Position numbers and translations under genes: made by a program. Of a stretch of DNA of 64,000 nt, positions 26,501 through 35,545 are shown piece after piece (the stretch's first letter is position 1; each line of letters begins with the position of its first letter). Source of the stretch: Archilochus colubris (taxonomy: Eukaryota > Chordata > Aves > Apodiformes > Trochilidae); contig CM041083.1 of NCBI GenBank assembly GCA_023079485.1, positions 179,012,480 through 179,076,479 of the forward strand, written 5' to 3'. Below the pieces are notes generated by a model, which ran no database searches, was not told where the DNA came from, and saw only the letters and a program-made list of their open reading frames with translations.

Positions 26501-29500
26501 GACTTGGCCAAAGGGATGTGCAGAGAATATAGGTATGATAAAAGGGTGTCATAGAATCGACTGGGTTGGAAGGGACCTCAGAGATCATCAAGTCCAACCC
26601 TTGATCCACTACTGCTGCAGTTACCAGACCATGGCACTGAGTGCCACATCCAGTCTCTTTTAAAATATCTCCAGGGACGGAGAATCCACTACTTCCCTGG
26701 GCAGCCCATTCCAATGTCTGATCACCCTCTCAGTAAAGAAATGCTTTCTAATATCCAACCTAAGCCTCCCCTGGCACAACTTAAGACTGTGTCCTCTTGT
26801 CTTGCTGAGAGTTGCCTGGGAAAAGAGACCAATCCCCACTTGGCTACGGCCTCCTTTCAGGGAGTTGTAGAGAGTGATGAGGTCTCCTCGGAGCCTCCTC
26901 TTTTCCAGGCTGAACAGCCCCAGCTCCCTCAGCCTCTCTTCATAGGATATGTGCTCAAGTCCTTTCACCAGCTTAGTTGCCCTCCTTTGGACCTGCTCCA
27001 GGACCTTGATATCCTTCCTAAACTGAGGGGCCTACCAGAGTTGAGCTCGGCCTCTGTGTGTTGTTTCCTCTGGTGGTCTAAACTCAAATGTCAGTGCAGG
27101 TGCTTTGCTGCAAAATGTAGCATGGCAGACATAGCATTGTGTCAGCCTGCTGCCCAGCAATGCCCCATGGGCAGAAGCAGATTTGGCACAAGAAAAAGGG
27201 CCTGAAGGGATTAGCTGAGAGGTTGGTGGAGGGAATCAGGAAGGGAAGGCACGTGGTCAGATTAGAGGCTACAACAGAGAACTTGGAAGGAAAAGTAAAT
27301 GGTGCTGGAGTCCTGGAGAAGCTGGGAGGGCAGAAGAGAAGGTCCAAGAGAAGTATGGCCACAGGGGAAGGGCAGGGCAGGGCAGTGCTTTTGAAAGTAG
27401 ATGCTAATAGGATATAGAAGAGACAGAGAACAGATGAAAAAGGGATGGTTTTGAAAGGCCACATCAGATGGAAGATAAAGAAGGAGAGAGAACACAAGAA
27501 GCAAGCTTGCGTGTGAGGCTCAAAGGGGTACTCCTTAAAAGGCTCTAAGAAAGTGCACTTTTGTGTCCTACTTAATCCCCATAGAGACTATGGGGTGACC
27601 ATTCTCTTTTAAGAACTCTGCAATCTATCTGCCCTGTCCAAGCACACCATCCTTTCTATGTTAAACAAACACTGGGATGTGGTTTGTTGTTGGGTTTTTT
27701 TTGAGTTTTTTTGTTTGTTTATTTTCCCTGATAGGATCCTGCAAGTCAAGTTTTATCATAGAATCATTAAGGTTGGAAAAGACCTCTATAATCATCAAGT
27801 CCTACTTTCAACCCACCACCACCATGGCAACTAAACCATGTCCTGAAGTGCTACATCTACACTTGTTACACCACCACTTCCCTAGGCAGTCAGTTCCAAA
27901 TGCCTGACCACTTTTTCAGTAATTTTTCCTAATTTCCTAATATCCTAATCTAAATTGAATATTAGGATATCCAATAACTAAAAAAATTATGGATAATCTA
28001 AGTCTAAATTCAATCTAAAAATTAAATTATCATTATTTCAGGCTGTTTCCCCAATCTTTTAAGTTGATTTTGGATTCTAATCCTATTCTTTAATTTTCGG
28101 TGTTCATTGATGACAGTTTTTCAGTAAATTCTCTGATTTTAATAATTTATTCCAACCAGAATTGCCCAAGGTGGAGTTTTCAGCTCAACTTCGGGGTTAT
28201 GGTCCCAGAAGTGGACCACAGTGTGGTCACAGAAATGTCCAGAGGCAGAAAACTTAGTATCTGTCATTTAGACTGCATTTTTTGAACTTGTTTCTAAGAC
28301 CTCTTTGCCTTACGCTCAGGATACTTGATGGTTTTTTACCCCTCAACCACTGTACAAGAAAAAAAATTAAAAATAGCCCTGTCACTGCTAAATCTGTAAT
28401 GGCTGGCTCTTATCTCCTTGTTGTCCTTTAGATGTTTACAGCCTGACTCTCAAGTAATTTTTCTCCAAAGTCTCTGAGAATCCAAGGCTGACTGGTTTGT
28501 TCCCCAGCTGTTTTTCTGTATTTCTTTGTAAAAGGGTAATTTGTTTTCCTTCTCCAGTCTTTAGGGACCATACCTTTCTACCAAGAGATCTCAGAGATGC
28601 CCATTAATAGTTAAGAGATCATTTCTGCAATCTCTGGGCATATAACTCATCAGCCTGGGGAAATTTCATTTGTCTCTCCTGGTTTGACAAAGCCTAATTT
28701 AGAAGAATATTCTTCTGCTTCCTAATTTGTGTGCCCATCCTCTTTCTCTAATGATATAAACAGCTGCTCACCATAATTACATTTTTTTCATGAGGCTTAA
28801 GTCAAGAAATGCCTACAGCATTTTAGCCTGTTTCTTTTTGTAAATCTATTTTTTTCCTTAGGGGTTAAGTTCACTTGCCTCTTGGTTTCACCATATTCAC
28901 AAACCATTCTCTTGTGAGTGCCATAGTCTAGCAACTGCAATGGTGGTTTAAGGGTTGGACTCGATGATCTCTGAGGTCCCTTCCAACCCAGCCAATTCTA
29001 TGATTCTGTGATGATTCTATGCCCTTTCTGATTCTGTCTTCACATACCTGTGCTATTTCTTTATATCCTGGTTCTTGCTTTTTGGCTTTACTGTTTCACT
29101 CTTTCTGTCTCAGGTCATTAAGGCATTCTTGGTACAGCTGCACTTGTCTCTTAAAATATTTTCTGGTTTTCTTCTGTTGTGGGGTAATTTTCTTTGTATT
29201 GCCTAATTACCTTGGTACTTGCTGGATGGGGTTCCTCAGGTCCCTCCTCTGACATTCCCCTTACCTTCTCCTGCTCTTCAGTAAGCACCAGTCACGATGC
29301 AGTCCTTGGTTCTCTTCACTTCTCCTTTGCCCCACAAGTATTTGGAAGTGTTGGAAAAATTTGCCTCTTGCCTCCTTCCAGATCACAAAACAAGGACAAC
29401 CACTCTTAAAACAGGTGAACGACATTATTCACCTCCATCTCCCACAGTGAATTGTTGTCCTTCACTTTGGTCTAACCTTGCCTTTTCTCAGATATGGCCC

Positions 29501-30567
29501 CTGAAGGGTTGGTAACAGCCATTGTTTCCCTCCTGTAAGAGATGCAGTGTTCTCTCCTGCCCACTGATCTACCTTGTGGATGTAATGCCTGCCCTCTTTC
29601 TTTTTTTCAGGTACCTCTTTTGCCCCTTCTTCCTGTTGTGAGTATTTTTGTGAATGTTTACCTCATGATGCAGCTAGACCTAGGCACGTGGATACGGTTT
29701 GCAGTCTGGATGCTCATAGGTGAGTTTGAGAGAGTAAAAAAAAGATGCTATGTTCAAGGTTATTTTGTTAACCATAAATTTACTGTAGCATTCCAGGGAG
29801 GGATTCTGCACTCATATCATTCTTGGGCAACTTCAATGACTTAACAGAAGCCATTTAGGCAGTGTGTCTCAATCCTTGTTTTAAATTCAAGGGTCATGAA
29901 GCCTTTTTGAGGACAAACAGCAACCTGTGAACTATCTTACAGGTCTTGTTGCCAACAAGAAGCCTTACAACGTTTCTTCTTGGCTGGCCTTGAACTGCAG
30001 TCCAGGTGGTAGGGCTTGTACTTCTGGAGCTGAGGGAGCTGAGCTGCATCCCAAGCTGCTCCCAGTAGCCACTCAGAGAAGGCTGAATTGCCTGAAATGC
30101 CTAGGAAATTTGTTATGATGAAAACAAGTAAGGACAGCATCAGTTTCAGATATATTTTACTGAGATGGAGGCTGTAGGCACACAAATGAAGAGAGAAGGA
30201 TCTCTGCTGAATGGACTGCAATGGACACACTGAAAAGCAGTCTATAATTGACCCCCCATTCGGGGCCTGGATAATAATTTTTGAAAGACTGGTGCCTGTG
30301 TAAATGTCTTTTTTCCAAGGAAGGTGGTGACTGTCCACTGGAAGCTAGCTGTTGGGAGGGCTGGAGTTACCACTGGTGTCAGCTGTGTGGGTCAGTGTTA
30401 GTAGTGGTTTCTGTTCCCTTACAGAGCTAACTGTGCCCTCTCCTCTGGCTTCCACAGGCTTTGTCATCTACTTTACCTATGGAATATGGCACAGTGTGGA
30501 AGCCACCTATGCAGCCTCAGCAGAGGCAGAGAGAAGCACAGAGGCTGGTTCAGGCAGCTGTAAATGA
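11198..30567 (+). CDS. SLC7A1: Cationic amino acid transporter 1 (CAT-1), 11 coding exons
   Basis: This plasma membrane facilitator of the APC superfamily carries arginine, lysine and ornithine (system y+). The eleven coding exons (listed separately) join in phase through GT-AG introns into 1,869 bp, or 622 residues plus stop; human CAT-1 has 629. The sequence follows CAT-1 rather than CAT-2 or CAT-3: it has the CAT-1 style N-terminus, [12 protein letters not shown] in the third extracellular loop, [13 protein letters not shown] opening the cytosolic loop, and a C-terminus ending GSCK. About 14 membrane segments are expected and hydrophobic stretches fit this. Two N-glycosylation sequons, N226-T-S and N235-Q-T, lie in the third extracellular loop. 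The cytosolic loop at about 440-475 is acidic. No frameshift or stop is present. The gene converges on MTUS2. Confidence 0.95.
11568..15662 (+). other. SLC7A1 intron after residue 124
   Basis: This is a 4.1-kb intron with GT-AG ends. No exon, RNA gene or CR1 copy was recognised in it. It holds AT-rich patches, including T-rich tracts near 12,510 and 12,945-12,980, and a TATATA-rich patch at 14,690-14,720. Confidence 0.7.
14647..14658. repeat. 12-bp perfect palindrome
   Basis: AATTACGTAATT is a perfect palindrome in an AT-rich intronic patch. It could be a chance event in AT-rich sequence. Confidence 0.5.
15663..15821 (+). CDS. SLC7A1: SLC7A1 exon, residues 124-176
   Basis: The acceptor CTCTGGCAG precedes 159 bp encoding [19 protein letters not shown], an extracellular stretch, then [12 protein letters not shown], a membrane segment. 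The donor G|GTAAAA leaves one base of the glycine codon that the next exon completes. Confidence 0.93.
16440..16498. repeat. Imperfect inverted repeat in intron
   Basis: The arms at 16,440-16,455 and 16,483-16,498 are complementary at 15 of 16 positions around a 27-nt loop. Sequence is AT-rich. It may be a small miniature-element relic or a chance hairpin; no terminal duplication was found. Confidence 0.35.
16549..16768 (+). mobile_element. CR1 3' end fragment
   Basis: About 220 bp of the CR1 3' end, from GGCACAGGCTGCCCAGGGAG through GGTTGGACTCAATGATC to the tail CTATGATTCTATGAAA. It is 5'-truncated, as is usual for this family, and lies in the intron between SLC7A1 residues 176 and 177. Confidence 0.9.
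17310..17484 (+). CDS. SLC7A1: SLC7A1 exon, residues 177-234
   Basis: The acceptor is CGTTTCCTCAG. The 175-bp exon encodes [19 protein letters not shown], a membrane segment with the motif shared by the CAT family, then a second segment and the first part of the third extracellular loop with sequon N226-T-S. The donor is AA|GTAGGT, so residue 235 is split between this exon and the next. Confidence 0.94.
17485..19355 (+). other. SLC7A1 intron before exon at 19,356
   Basis: This 1.9-kb intron has GT-AG ends and no recognised exon or RNA gene. A stretch near 18,690-18,725 (GTTGACTTTAATGAACTTTG) resembles the old repeat phrase at 2,436-2,502. Confidence 0.65.
19356..19480 (+). CDS. SLC7A1: SLC7A1 exon, residues 235-276
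   Basis: The acceptor CCTTTTAG is followed by 125 bp. The first base completes N235, making the second sequon [23 protein letters not shown] and [14 protein letters not shown] follow; the latter is one of the most conserved stretches of CAT transporters. The donor G|GTAGGA is slightly weak. Confidence 0.94.
19481..21139 (+). other. SLC7A1 intron, 1.66 kb
   Basis: No exon was recognised. The one identifiable insert is a short CR1 3' end at about 20,788-20,853. Confidence 0.65.
20788..20853 (+). mobile_element. Short CR1 3' terminus
   Basis: Only the terminal 65 bp remain: GGGTTGGACTCAATGATATC, CTTTCCAACCCCTAACATTC and a degenerate tail. Confidence 0.8.
21140..21362 (+). CDS. SLC7A1: SLC7A1 exon, residues 277-350
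   Basis: The acceptor TTTCTTCTAG precedes 223 bp encoding [19 protein letters not shown], then [19 protein letters not shown], a loop, and [12 protein letters not shown]. These are hallmark CAT segments. The donor AG|GTGAGA splits a serine codon. Confidence 0.95.
22202..22341 (+). CDS. SLC7A1: SLC7A1 exon, residues 351-397
   Basis: The acceptor is TGTCCTTAG. The 140-bp exon encodes [20 protein letters not shown], then [19 protein letters not shown]. The intracellular loop after AMAEDGL is where CAT isoforms differ in substrate affinity; this one follows CAT-1. Donor: G|GTAAGA. Confidence 0.95.
22342..24013 (+). other. SLC7A1 intron, 1.67 kb
   Basis: Intronic with GT-AG ends. No repeat family, exon or RNA gene recognised. 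Confidence 0.6.
24014..24116 (+). CDS. SLC7A1: SLC7A1 exon, residues 398-431
   Basis: The acceptor CCTTTTACAG precedes 103 bp encoding [20 protein letters not shown] and [15 protein letters not shown], a conserved transmembrane region. The donor AG|GTATGG splits an arginine codon. Confidence 0.95.
24117..25736 (+). other. SLC7A1 intron, 1.62 kb
   Basis: Intronic with GT-AG ends. No repeat family, exon or RNA gene recognised. Confidence 0.6.
25737..25942 (+). CDS. SLC7A1: SLC7A1 exon, residues 432-500
   Basis: The acceptor TTTTCCTAG precedes 206 bp encoding the large cytosolic loop: [18 protein letters not shown], a serine/glutamate-rich stretch, [19 protein letters not shown], and the start of the next membrane segment ([10 protein letters not shown]). 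The loop is more variable than the rest of the protein, as expected. Donor: G|GTAAGC. Confidence 0.94.
26275..26423 (+). CDS. SLC7A1: SLC7A1 exon, residues 501-550
   Basis: The acceptor TGTTCACAG precedes 149 bp encoding two hydrophobic segments and [14 protein letters not shown]. The first hydrophobic segment is the region I recall as least conserved between bird and mammal CAT-1, and here it is also a few residues shorter. Donor: AAG|GTGAGT. Confidence 0.93.
26549..27040 (-). mobile_element. CR1 fragment with ORF2 C-terminus
   Basis: On the - strand this is about 490 bp of the CR1 3' part. An open frame at 26,968-26,660 gives the ORF2 C-terminal phrases [18 protein letters not shown] and [19 protein letters not shown], followed by the CR1 3'UTR ending at 26,549 with the usual ATTCTATGA. 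Confidence 0.9.
27757..27915 (-). mobile_element. CR1 3' end fragment
   Basis: TCATAGAATCATTAAGGTTG followed by GGAAAAGACCTCTATAATCA is the reverse complement of a CR1 3' end. It is degenerate and fades out by about 27,915. Confidence 0.8.
28950..29021 (+). mobile_element. CR1 3' terminus
   Basis: AAGGGTTGGACTCGATGATC to CAATTCTATGATTCTGTGAT, a severely 5'-truncated CR1. It is nearly the exact reverse complement of the end of the copy at 26,549. Confidence 0.85.
29611..29719 (+). CDS. SLC7A1: SLC7A1 exon, residues 551-586
   Basis: A long pyrimidine tract and CAG precede 109 bp encoding [20 protein letters not shown] and [16 protein letters not shown], the penultimate membrane region with the family-typical NVYLMMQL motif. 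Donor: G|GTGAGT. Confidence 0.95.
30458..30567 (+). CDS. SLC7A1: SLC7A1 terminal coding exon, residues 587-622
   Basis: The acceptor GGCTTCCACAG precedes [16 protein letters not shown], then a cytosolic tail rich in Ala, Glu and Ser, and the stop TGA at 30,565-30,567. The final CK matches the human CAT-1 terminus. Confidence 0.94.
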
Positions 30568-31726
30568 CTGCATGTTTGGCTTACGGGCAACTGGGGAATG
30601 GCTGCAGCAAAGGACACTTTGAGGTGGAGATCCTGAGCCAGGTGACAGCTGGTGAATCCTTGATGCAGGAACAGGGAAGCGTAATGCCAGACTCTCCAGC
30701 CCAGTTGCTGCAGCTTGCAGTTTCCTCAGTAGCACAGCTAAAAGGGATCACAAGGAAAAAAAAAGCCACACCTCTGACATACGCCCTGCAACACCGTCAG
30801 CTAATCTGGGGCTATGCGCTTCCCTTCCTCCCTCCTGATTTCCCCTCCTCCCCAGTATGTAAAAAAATTGCTTCTGTGTGCCAATTAACCTTAAATGCTG
30901 CTATGAAACCAGGCCTCACAAGGGTCTTCTTCTGAGTAGCCCCAGGAATAACCTTCCCACAGGTAACTTTATCTGATTACACCTGGAGCAGATTTTGCGG
31001 TGCTGCTGTCAGGCTGAGACCAGATTCATCCTTCACTCGGTGTCAGCTCTTCCCCATGTGTAATCACAAAACAAGGCTCTCACCAAGCTTTCACCCCATT
31101 AAGGAAGCACCTGCAGGACTTGCATTCTCTGCAGCGTCAGGTCTCTTAAGTTTTTAGCTATTTTTTAACTATATATTCATATACTTTAAAGCCCATTGCT
31201 GGTGTGAAATGTTGGGAGGGTTTGTGGTTGCTGCTTTTTAGGTGAATGGTCATATGCAGGTAGCTCCAGCAGATACTTCTGCTGACTGTTCAGCAGAGGG
31301 ATTGCCAGGTTTAGCCATAAAAATATTCAGTGCAAGTACTTGAATTGCTTGATAAGAACATGTGTCTCCAAAGAGCTGTCCTACCTCTTCACCTTGGGAA
31401 TCACTAGTGGTGTGGCTGCAGTGGTGGGGTGGCTAAGAGAAATGAGCCCAAGCAGTGTCCTGTTTTCTTCTCCCTGTATCAATTCTGTCTGCCAGCCATG
31501 TAGCATCAGCAAAGGATTTGACCATCAGGCTTTGGTGTGGCTTCAGTAGGTGAAGTGCATTTCTGCCCCAGGAAGGGGAGGTACACGAAGATCCTCAGGG
31601 GCTGGAACTTGACTGATGAGCAGTGCCTGGTGTCTATCCCCTGCCCAAGGGATGGCTGTGGGGATATGCAAGGCCTTCTCAGTGTCCGTGGTCCCAGTAG
31701 AGCCTACATCCCAAAAGACACCTCTA

Positions 31727-31762
31727 AGCTTTCCATTTGGGAGGAGCTTTCCATTTGGGAGG
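31727..31762. repeat. Two-copy 18-bp tandem repeat
   Basis: The unit AGCTTTCCATTTGGGAGG occurs twice in perfect tandem, within the probable SLC7A1 3'UTR. Confidence 0.8.
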
Positions 31763-32009
31763 AGCTGGAGATATCTCCAGAGCCTGGCAATCATGGAAGA
31801 TGAGAAATATGGAAGTGAGACCAGAGTCTGTGTTTAGTTGGCAGTGCCTTGGTTTTGCTGTAAGACTAATTTTTTTTTATTCTTTCTAATAGTGTTCCCC
31901 AGCTAAATTCACTACTCTAAAAAAGGCTTACTAAAGCGCCAGGAAGGTTGGCCATGCCCATGTAGTGCCACTGACTTAAATTCATGCTTCAGCTTTACTG
32001 AAAAACAAA

Positions 32010-32180
32010 TAACAGAATCAGGAGTGGTTTGTGTTGGAAGGGACCTTTGAAGACATCTAGTCCAACCACCCCTGCCATGGGCAGGGACGTCTTTCACTAG
32101 ACCAGGTTGCTCAAAGCCCTCTTCAGCCTGACCTCAAACACTTCCAGGAATGAGGCATCCCAAACAGATACTGCAAAAAT
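32010..32180 (-). mobile_element. CR1 fragment
   Basis: The reverse complement reads as a CR1 3' end of the subtype containing TTTGAGCAACCTGGTCTAGT and GACTAGATGTCTTC. The right edge is soft; sequence to about 32,350 may belong to it. Confidence 0.8.
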
Positions 32181-32754
32181 CCTTTCTCCCAACGTGAGTG
32201 GATGCTGTCCTAGGTGACCTCCACACTGCTGCCTCTGAACACGAGACAATCTTTGATCTGTTTGTCAGCATGGTTCTTGCTGATGAAGGGATGGGATCTT
32301 GTCACCCTTGTTCAGATGGAGAACTAAAGAGCATGACCAGAGTCTTACCAGGAATCTGATGCAGCAGAAAGGGGAACCAGACCATCATTTCCCAACTCAC
32401 ACAGCTGGACCATGGACTGTCTCTTACAGGTTTCCATGAGAGACTTGATAGCCTTTGTTTTTAATCTTTCTTTTTAATCTTGGCCTTCTTACAGTCTGCT
32501 GGGAAGCTCTTCTTGCCAGAGTTGAAATTGGAAGGAGTGAAGGCAATGTGTGCATTTCCTGCTGGATGCATTTTGAGTGCAGTTACCCCAACAAAATGAA
32601 GTCAGGAAGTGCACCAGTTGCTGGTTCTTGACCGTTTGCCAAGCCTTTGCTCCTTGTGCATATGCAAAGTCTTACTCAAACAGGAAGAGAAGAATATAAA
32701 AATTAAAAGCAGCTAGGTTGAAGTCCATTTTGTTTAAACACAGGCAAGCTCTAC

Positions 32755-32762
32755 ACACTCCA
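32755..32762 (+). promoter_or_regulatory. Candidate miR-122 target site (8mer)
   Basis: ACACTCCA is a full 8mer match to the miR-122 seed. Human CAT-1 mRNA is a classic miR-122 target. The site lies in the probable 3'UTR 2.2 kb after the stop. Accessibility and use are not shown. Confidence 0.45.
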
Positions 32763-33864
32763 CAGCTTCCCAAGAAGCACTGAAGATGTGCTGGGGAGAG
32801 AGAAACTGTAAATTGAGATGGGAGCAAAGTTTCCTGTTGTACCAAAAACTTAAGGGTGTTTTTCCCTGCCTTGGGTAACAGCTTCTGAGCAATTAAGACA
32901 TTCAGCAATGACTATCTGGAGGTGAATTCTGACTGGAAGTGTGTTTCCAAAGAAAGTTATTTAAAAATATGCAGATTTCTTGCTGTATTTTTTTTCTTAT
33001 AAATGTTAACTTATTTTTTTGTCTGCTTAGGGACCCGTTATATTTATATTCTTTAACTTTGTTTCAACTTTCATGGCATGTAATAACACAAAGAAGAGAA
33101 AGTCTCGATGGGGTCATTTTTCTTCAGTTGCTTCTCTCTGAGAAGATTCACAGAAAAACCTTTCTCTGTCACCAGATTTGATAGTTAAATGTGACATTAC
33201 CTGCACTGGCCTCAGAGCCACCTACTGCAAATTTGCTGCTGGAGGATCCTTAGCCCCATCTCCCACTCCTGCATCATGACTGCTCCAAACCATTAGTTCC
33301 CTGGTGGTGGGTGCTGCCACCTCTCATGCTGTATTTTGCTACTTACCAGATAACAAGGAAGGGGAGGGAACCTGCAGCCTTGAGCAGGGAGTGTAGACTC
33401 CCCTGGCTCTCTGTCTACCTGCTTCCCTGTTGTCCAGCTGGAGCTGGGGACCTCCTGGCCTCCCCTTTGCAGGACTCGACCTGGGGAGTGGACTGGTGGG
33501 GAGGAGATGAGTTTGGCAGAGCTGTGTACTCCTGCCCTATCCCCTCCTGGCTGCATATACCCCTTGCTTGTATGTTTTGTAATCTGAAAGGTAAATTTCA
33601 CTGCCTCCTCTAGGCTAATGTCACGGACTTTGCTTAATGGGTGGGGTTTTTAAGATTTTATTTTTTTTTACTGCCTCCTCTGCCTCCCTGCTGATGTCTG
33701 CATGTATCTTTGAAGACATGCAACTGCTGCTATAACCTTGCTGTTGTGGAAGATTTGCTTTCATTCATTTGAGCTGTTCTTTGTAAATAGTTCAGTCATT
33801 ATTTTATTAATAAGAGTATTTTGTACAGATGCAGAGCACTGTGCTGTATGAAGAGGTGGGAATG

Positions 33865-33912
33865 GAGAAGCGATACCTTTACTTGGCACAAGAATAGATC
33901 CTTTTCTGCCAG
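33865..33912 (+). repeat. Left copy of a 45-bp direct repeat with hairpin
   Basis: GGAGAAGCGATACCTTTACT and the following AAGAATAGATCC recur with small changes at 35,684-35,730, 1.82 kb away. The end of the motif can fold as a short hairpin (TTGGCA / TGCCAG) with GAATAGATCC in its loop. Confidence 0.6.
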
Positions 33913-33959
33913 AGCTGAGAAACATAGTAAAAATGGCCTGCTGAAATCTAGCTACCCTG

Positions 33960-35150
33960 TGTAGAGTCCCAAAAAGAGTATTTGTCTCAAAACATCCACC
34001 TTGACAAAATGGATATTGCGCTCAGGTGGAGGCCTCATTCATAAGCCACCTGGACTCTGTTCTCTCAATGAGAGACCCTCATTTGGGTTTCCACCCTGAT
34101 AAATGGGGCCCTCTTCTCACAAGAGCAGCCCCTCCTTTAGTGGCCATCCCTATAAGCTGAACACTGGCCTTACAAGGGGAGCTCTGTTTGATGGCCACCC
34201 TGACAGGTCACAGGACACTGTCCTTGTTTGATAAGGGACAGGGGCAGGCAAGCTGTACCCTGTGGAGGCAGACTGACATCTTGTGTGTGCCCCGGGTGAG
34301 GCTGCTGAAGAGGGTGCATGCTCAGAAATAAGGGTTATTGCTGTGTCATCCTATCTGGAGGGGCACACGTGAACACCTGGCTCTGCAAGATATGCCAAAG
34401 CCCCCTCTCCAAAAAGGTGGGGTCAGGCAGCATAGAAGAGGCACACTCGAAATGCTGGATGTGCTCCCACCATCCAAGGACCACGACTTCCTACCAAGAT
34501 AATCACAGGATCCAAGGGTGGTCATATCTTTCCTATCTCTTCCTAATTTCTCTCTGTTTATAACCTTATCTCAGCATATAAGGGTAACATGGTTTCCAGC
34601 TCTGTTAAGTTTTATTATCTGTTGCTTTGTTAAGTTTTGTTAGTTGTTAGTTGTCTGTTGTTTTGACAGTTTCCTTAAGTTCTGTTATTTGTAATACATT
34701 GCTTTGAAAGTACCATCATTTCTAATTCTGCTAGTTGTAATCTGACATGCTTTATAATCATACTCACTTTTAAGTAAAATTATGTTTTTATACAAACCTC
34801 CTGGGTAATAATATTCCTCCTAGAGTACCATGCAGAGATTTCCTGAACTTAATCTCAATGAATAGGTTGATAAAAGAGGTTAATTAGAGAAGGAGGATTG
34901 GGCCCAGCCACACCTAGGCTCCTCTCTGAAGGAGAAAGCAAGGGGGTCCAATCCAAATCTCCCTGGGTTGACCCCTACTCTGAGGAACTCTACTTATGCC
35001 CACTCTGTGGGACATAATGCTGTACCCACTCTGTGGGACATGATACTTGGTTTGACCCCCATATCTGGGGAGCCGTGCTCACTTTGTGAGATGTGATGGG
35101 TGCTGCACCCACCTTGTGGGTTGTGACACTCTGCTTTCCAAATATTCAAT
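33960..35150 (+). repeat. LTR-like unclassified repeat block
   Basis: The block contains T/G-rich phrases with a repeated GTTAAGTTTT core (34,600-34,690) and, at 34,990-35,135, several imperfect copies of a 25-30 bp unit containing CCCACTCTGTGGGACAT. This texture resembles a retroviral-type LTR, with the end near AATATTCAATACTCATCA. I could not match it to a family or find target site duplications. No gag, pol or env-like frame is present. Confidence 0.35.
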
Positions 35151-35545
35151 ACTCATCAATGCATAAGAGCTCTTGGTTCTGGCATATGTGCAGGTGCTGA
35201 ATTATTGCCACAAGATTTGACTTTTACCAGAGAGGAGTTCCCTGATAAGCAGCAATACAAAGAAGTGCATGATGGGGGTAGAAGCTTCACAGGGCTCACG
35301 GCCTCTCCTTCCTGCAGCTTCCAGAGGAGCTCTTCATTAATCCTGCTCAGCTTCTTCTCCACTTCTTTCTCAATATATTCTTGAAGATTCACATTCTCCT
35401 CTGACAATTGTCTGGAGAGGGAAGCAGGACAACACATGAGGAGCATCAGTGTAAAGATGGTGGCATTAACACAGCTGGTGCTGCACAAGTGGATGGGCCA
35501 GGTAGCACCTCCTGCCATCCCATCCCATCCCATCCCATCCCATCC
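35150..35545 (-). pseudogene. MTUS2: Second copy of the MTUS2 terminal exon with flanking intron
   Basis: Aligned on the - strand with 44,865-45,190, this copy keeps about 110-130 bp of the upstream intron, the acceptor CCCTCTCCAG and the exon. By hand count there are about 19 substitutions over about 215 exon bases, a 6-bp in-frame deletion (loss of two residues near [10 protein letters not shown]) and, near the C-terminus, a 1-bp deletion. That last change removes the normal stop; the frame ends instead at 35,156 after an unrelated tail. The exon starts in the same phase, so splicing from 46,238 would read [18 protein letters not shown]. Most differences change the amino acid, which argues for a relic rather than a constrained exon. 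It sits antisense within the probable SLC7A1 3'UTR. Confidence 0.85.

Larger units (their letters stand above)
26424..29610 (+). other. SLC7A1 intron, 3.2 kb, with three CR1 fragments
   Basis: The first CR1 begins about 125 bp after the donor. Fragments lie at 26,549-27,040 (-), 27,757-27,915 (-) and 28,950-29,021 (+). The rest is unassigned AT-rich sequence; 27,920-28,040 is very A/T-rich. No exon recognised. Confidence 0.75.

Noticed and set aside
26660..26968. 102-codon open frame on the - strand in an SLC7A1 intron
   Set aside because: It is the C-terminal end of CR1 ORF2, not a host gene.
11198..30567. SLC7A2 or SLC7A3 instead of SLC7A1
   Set aside because: The N-terminus, the third loop, the cytosolic loop (YQPEQPNL) and the C-terminus match CAT-1, and only one version of the exon at 21,140-22,341 is present, unlike the paired alternative exons of CAT-2.
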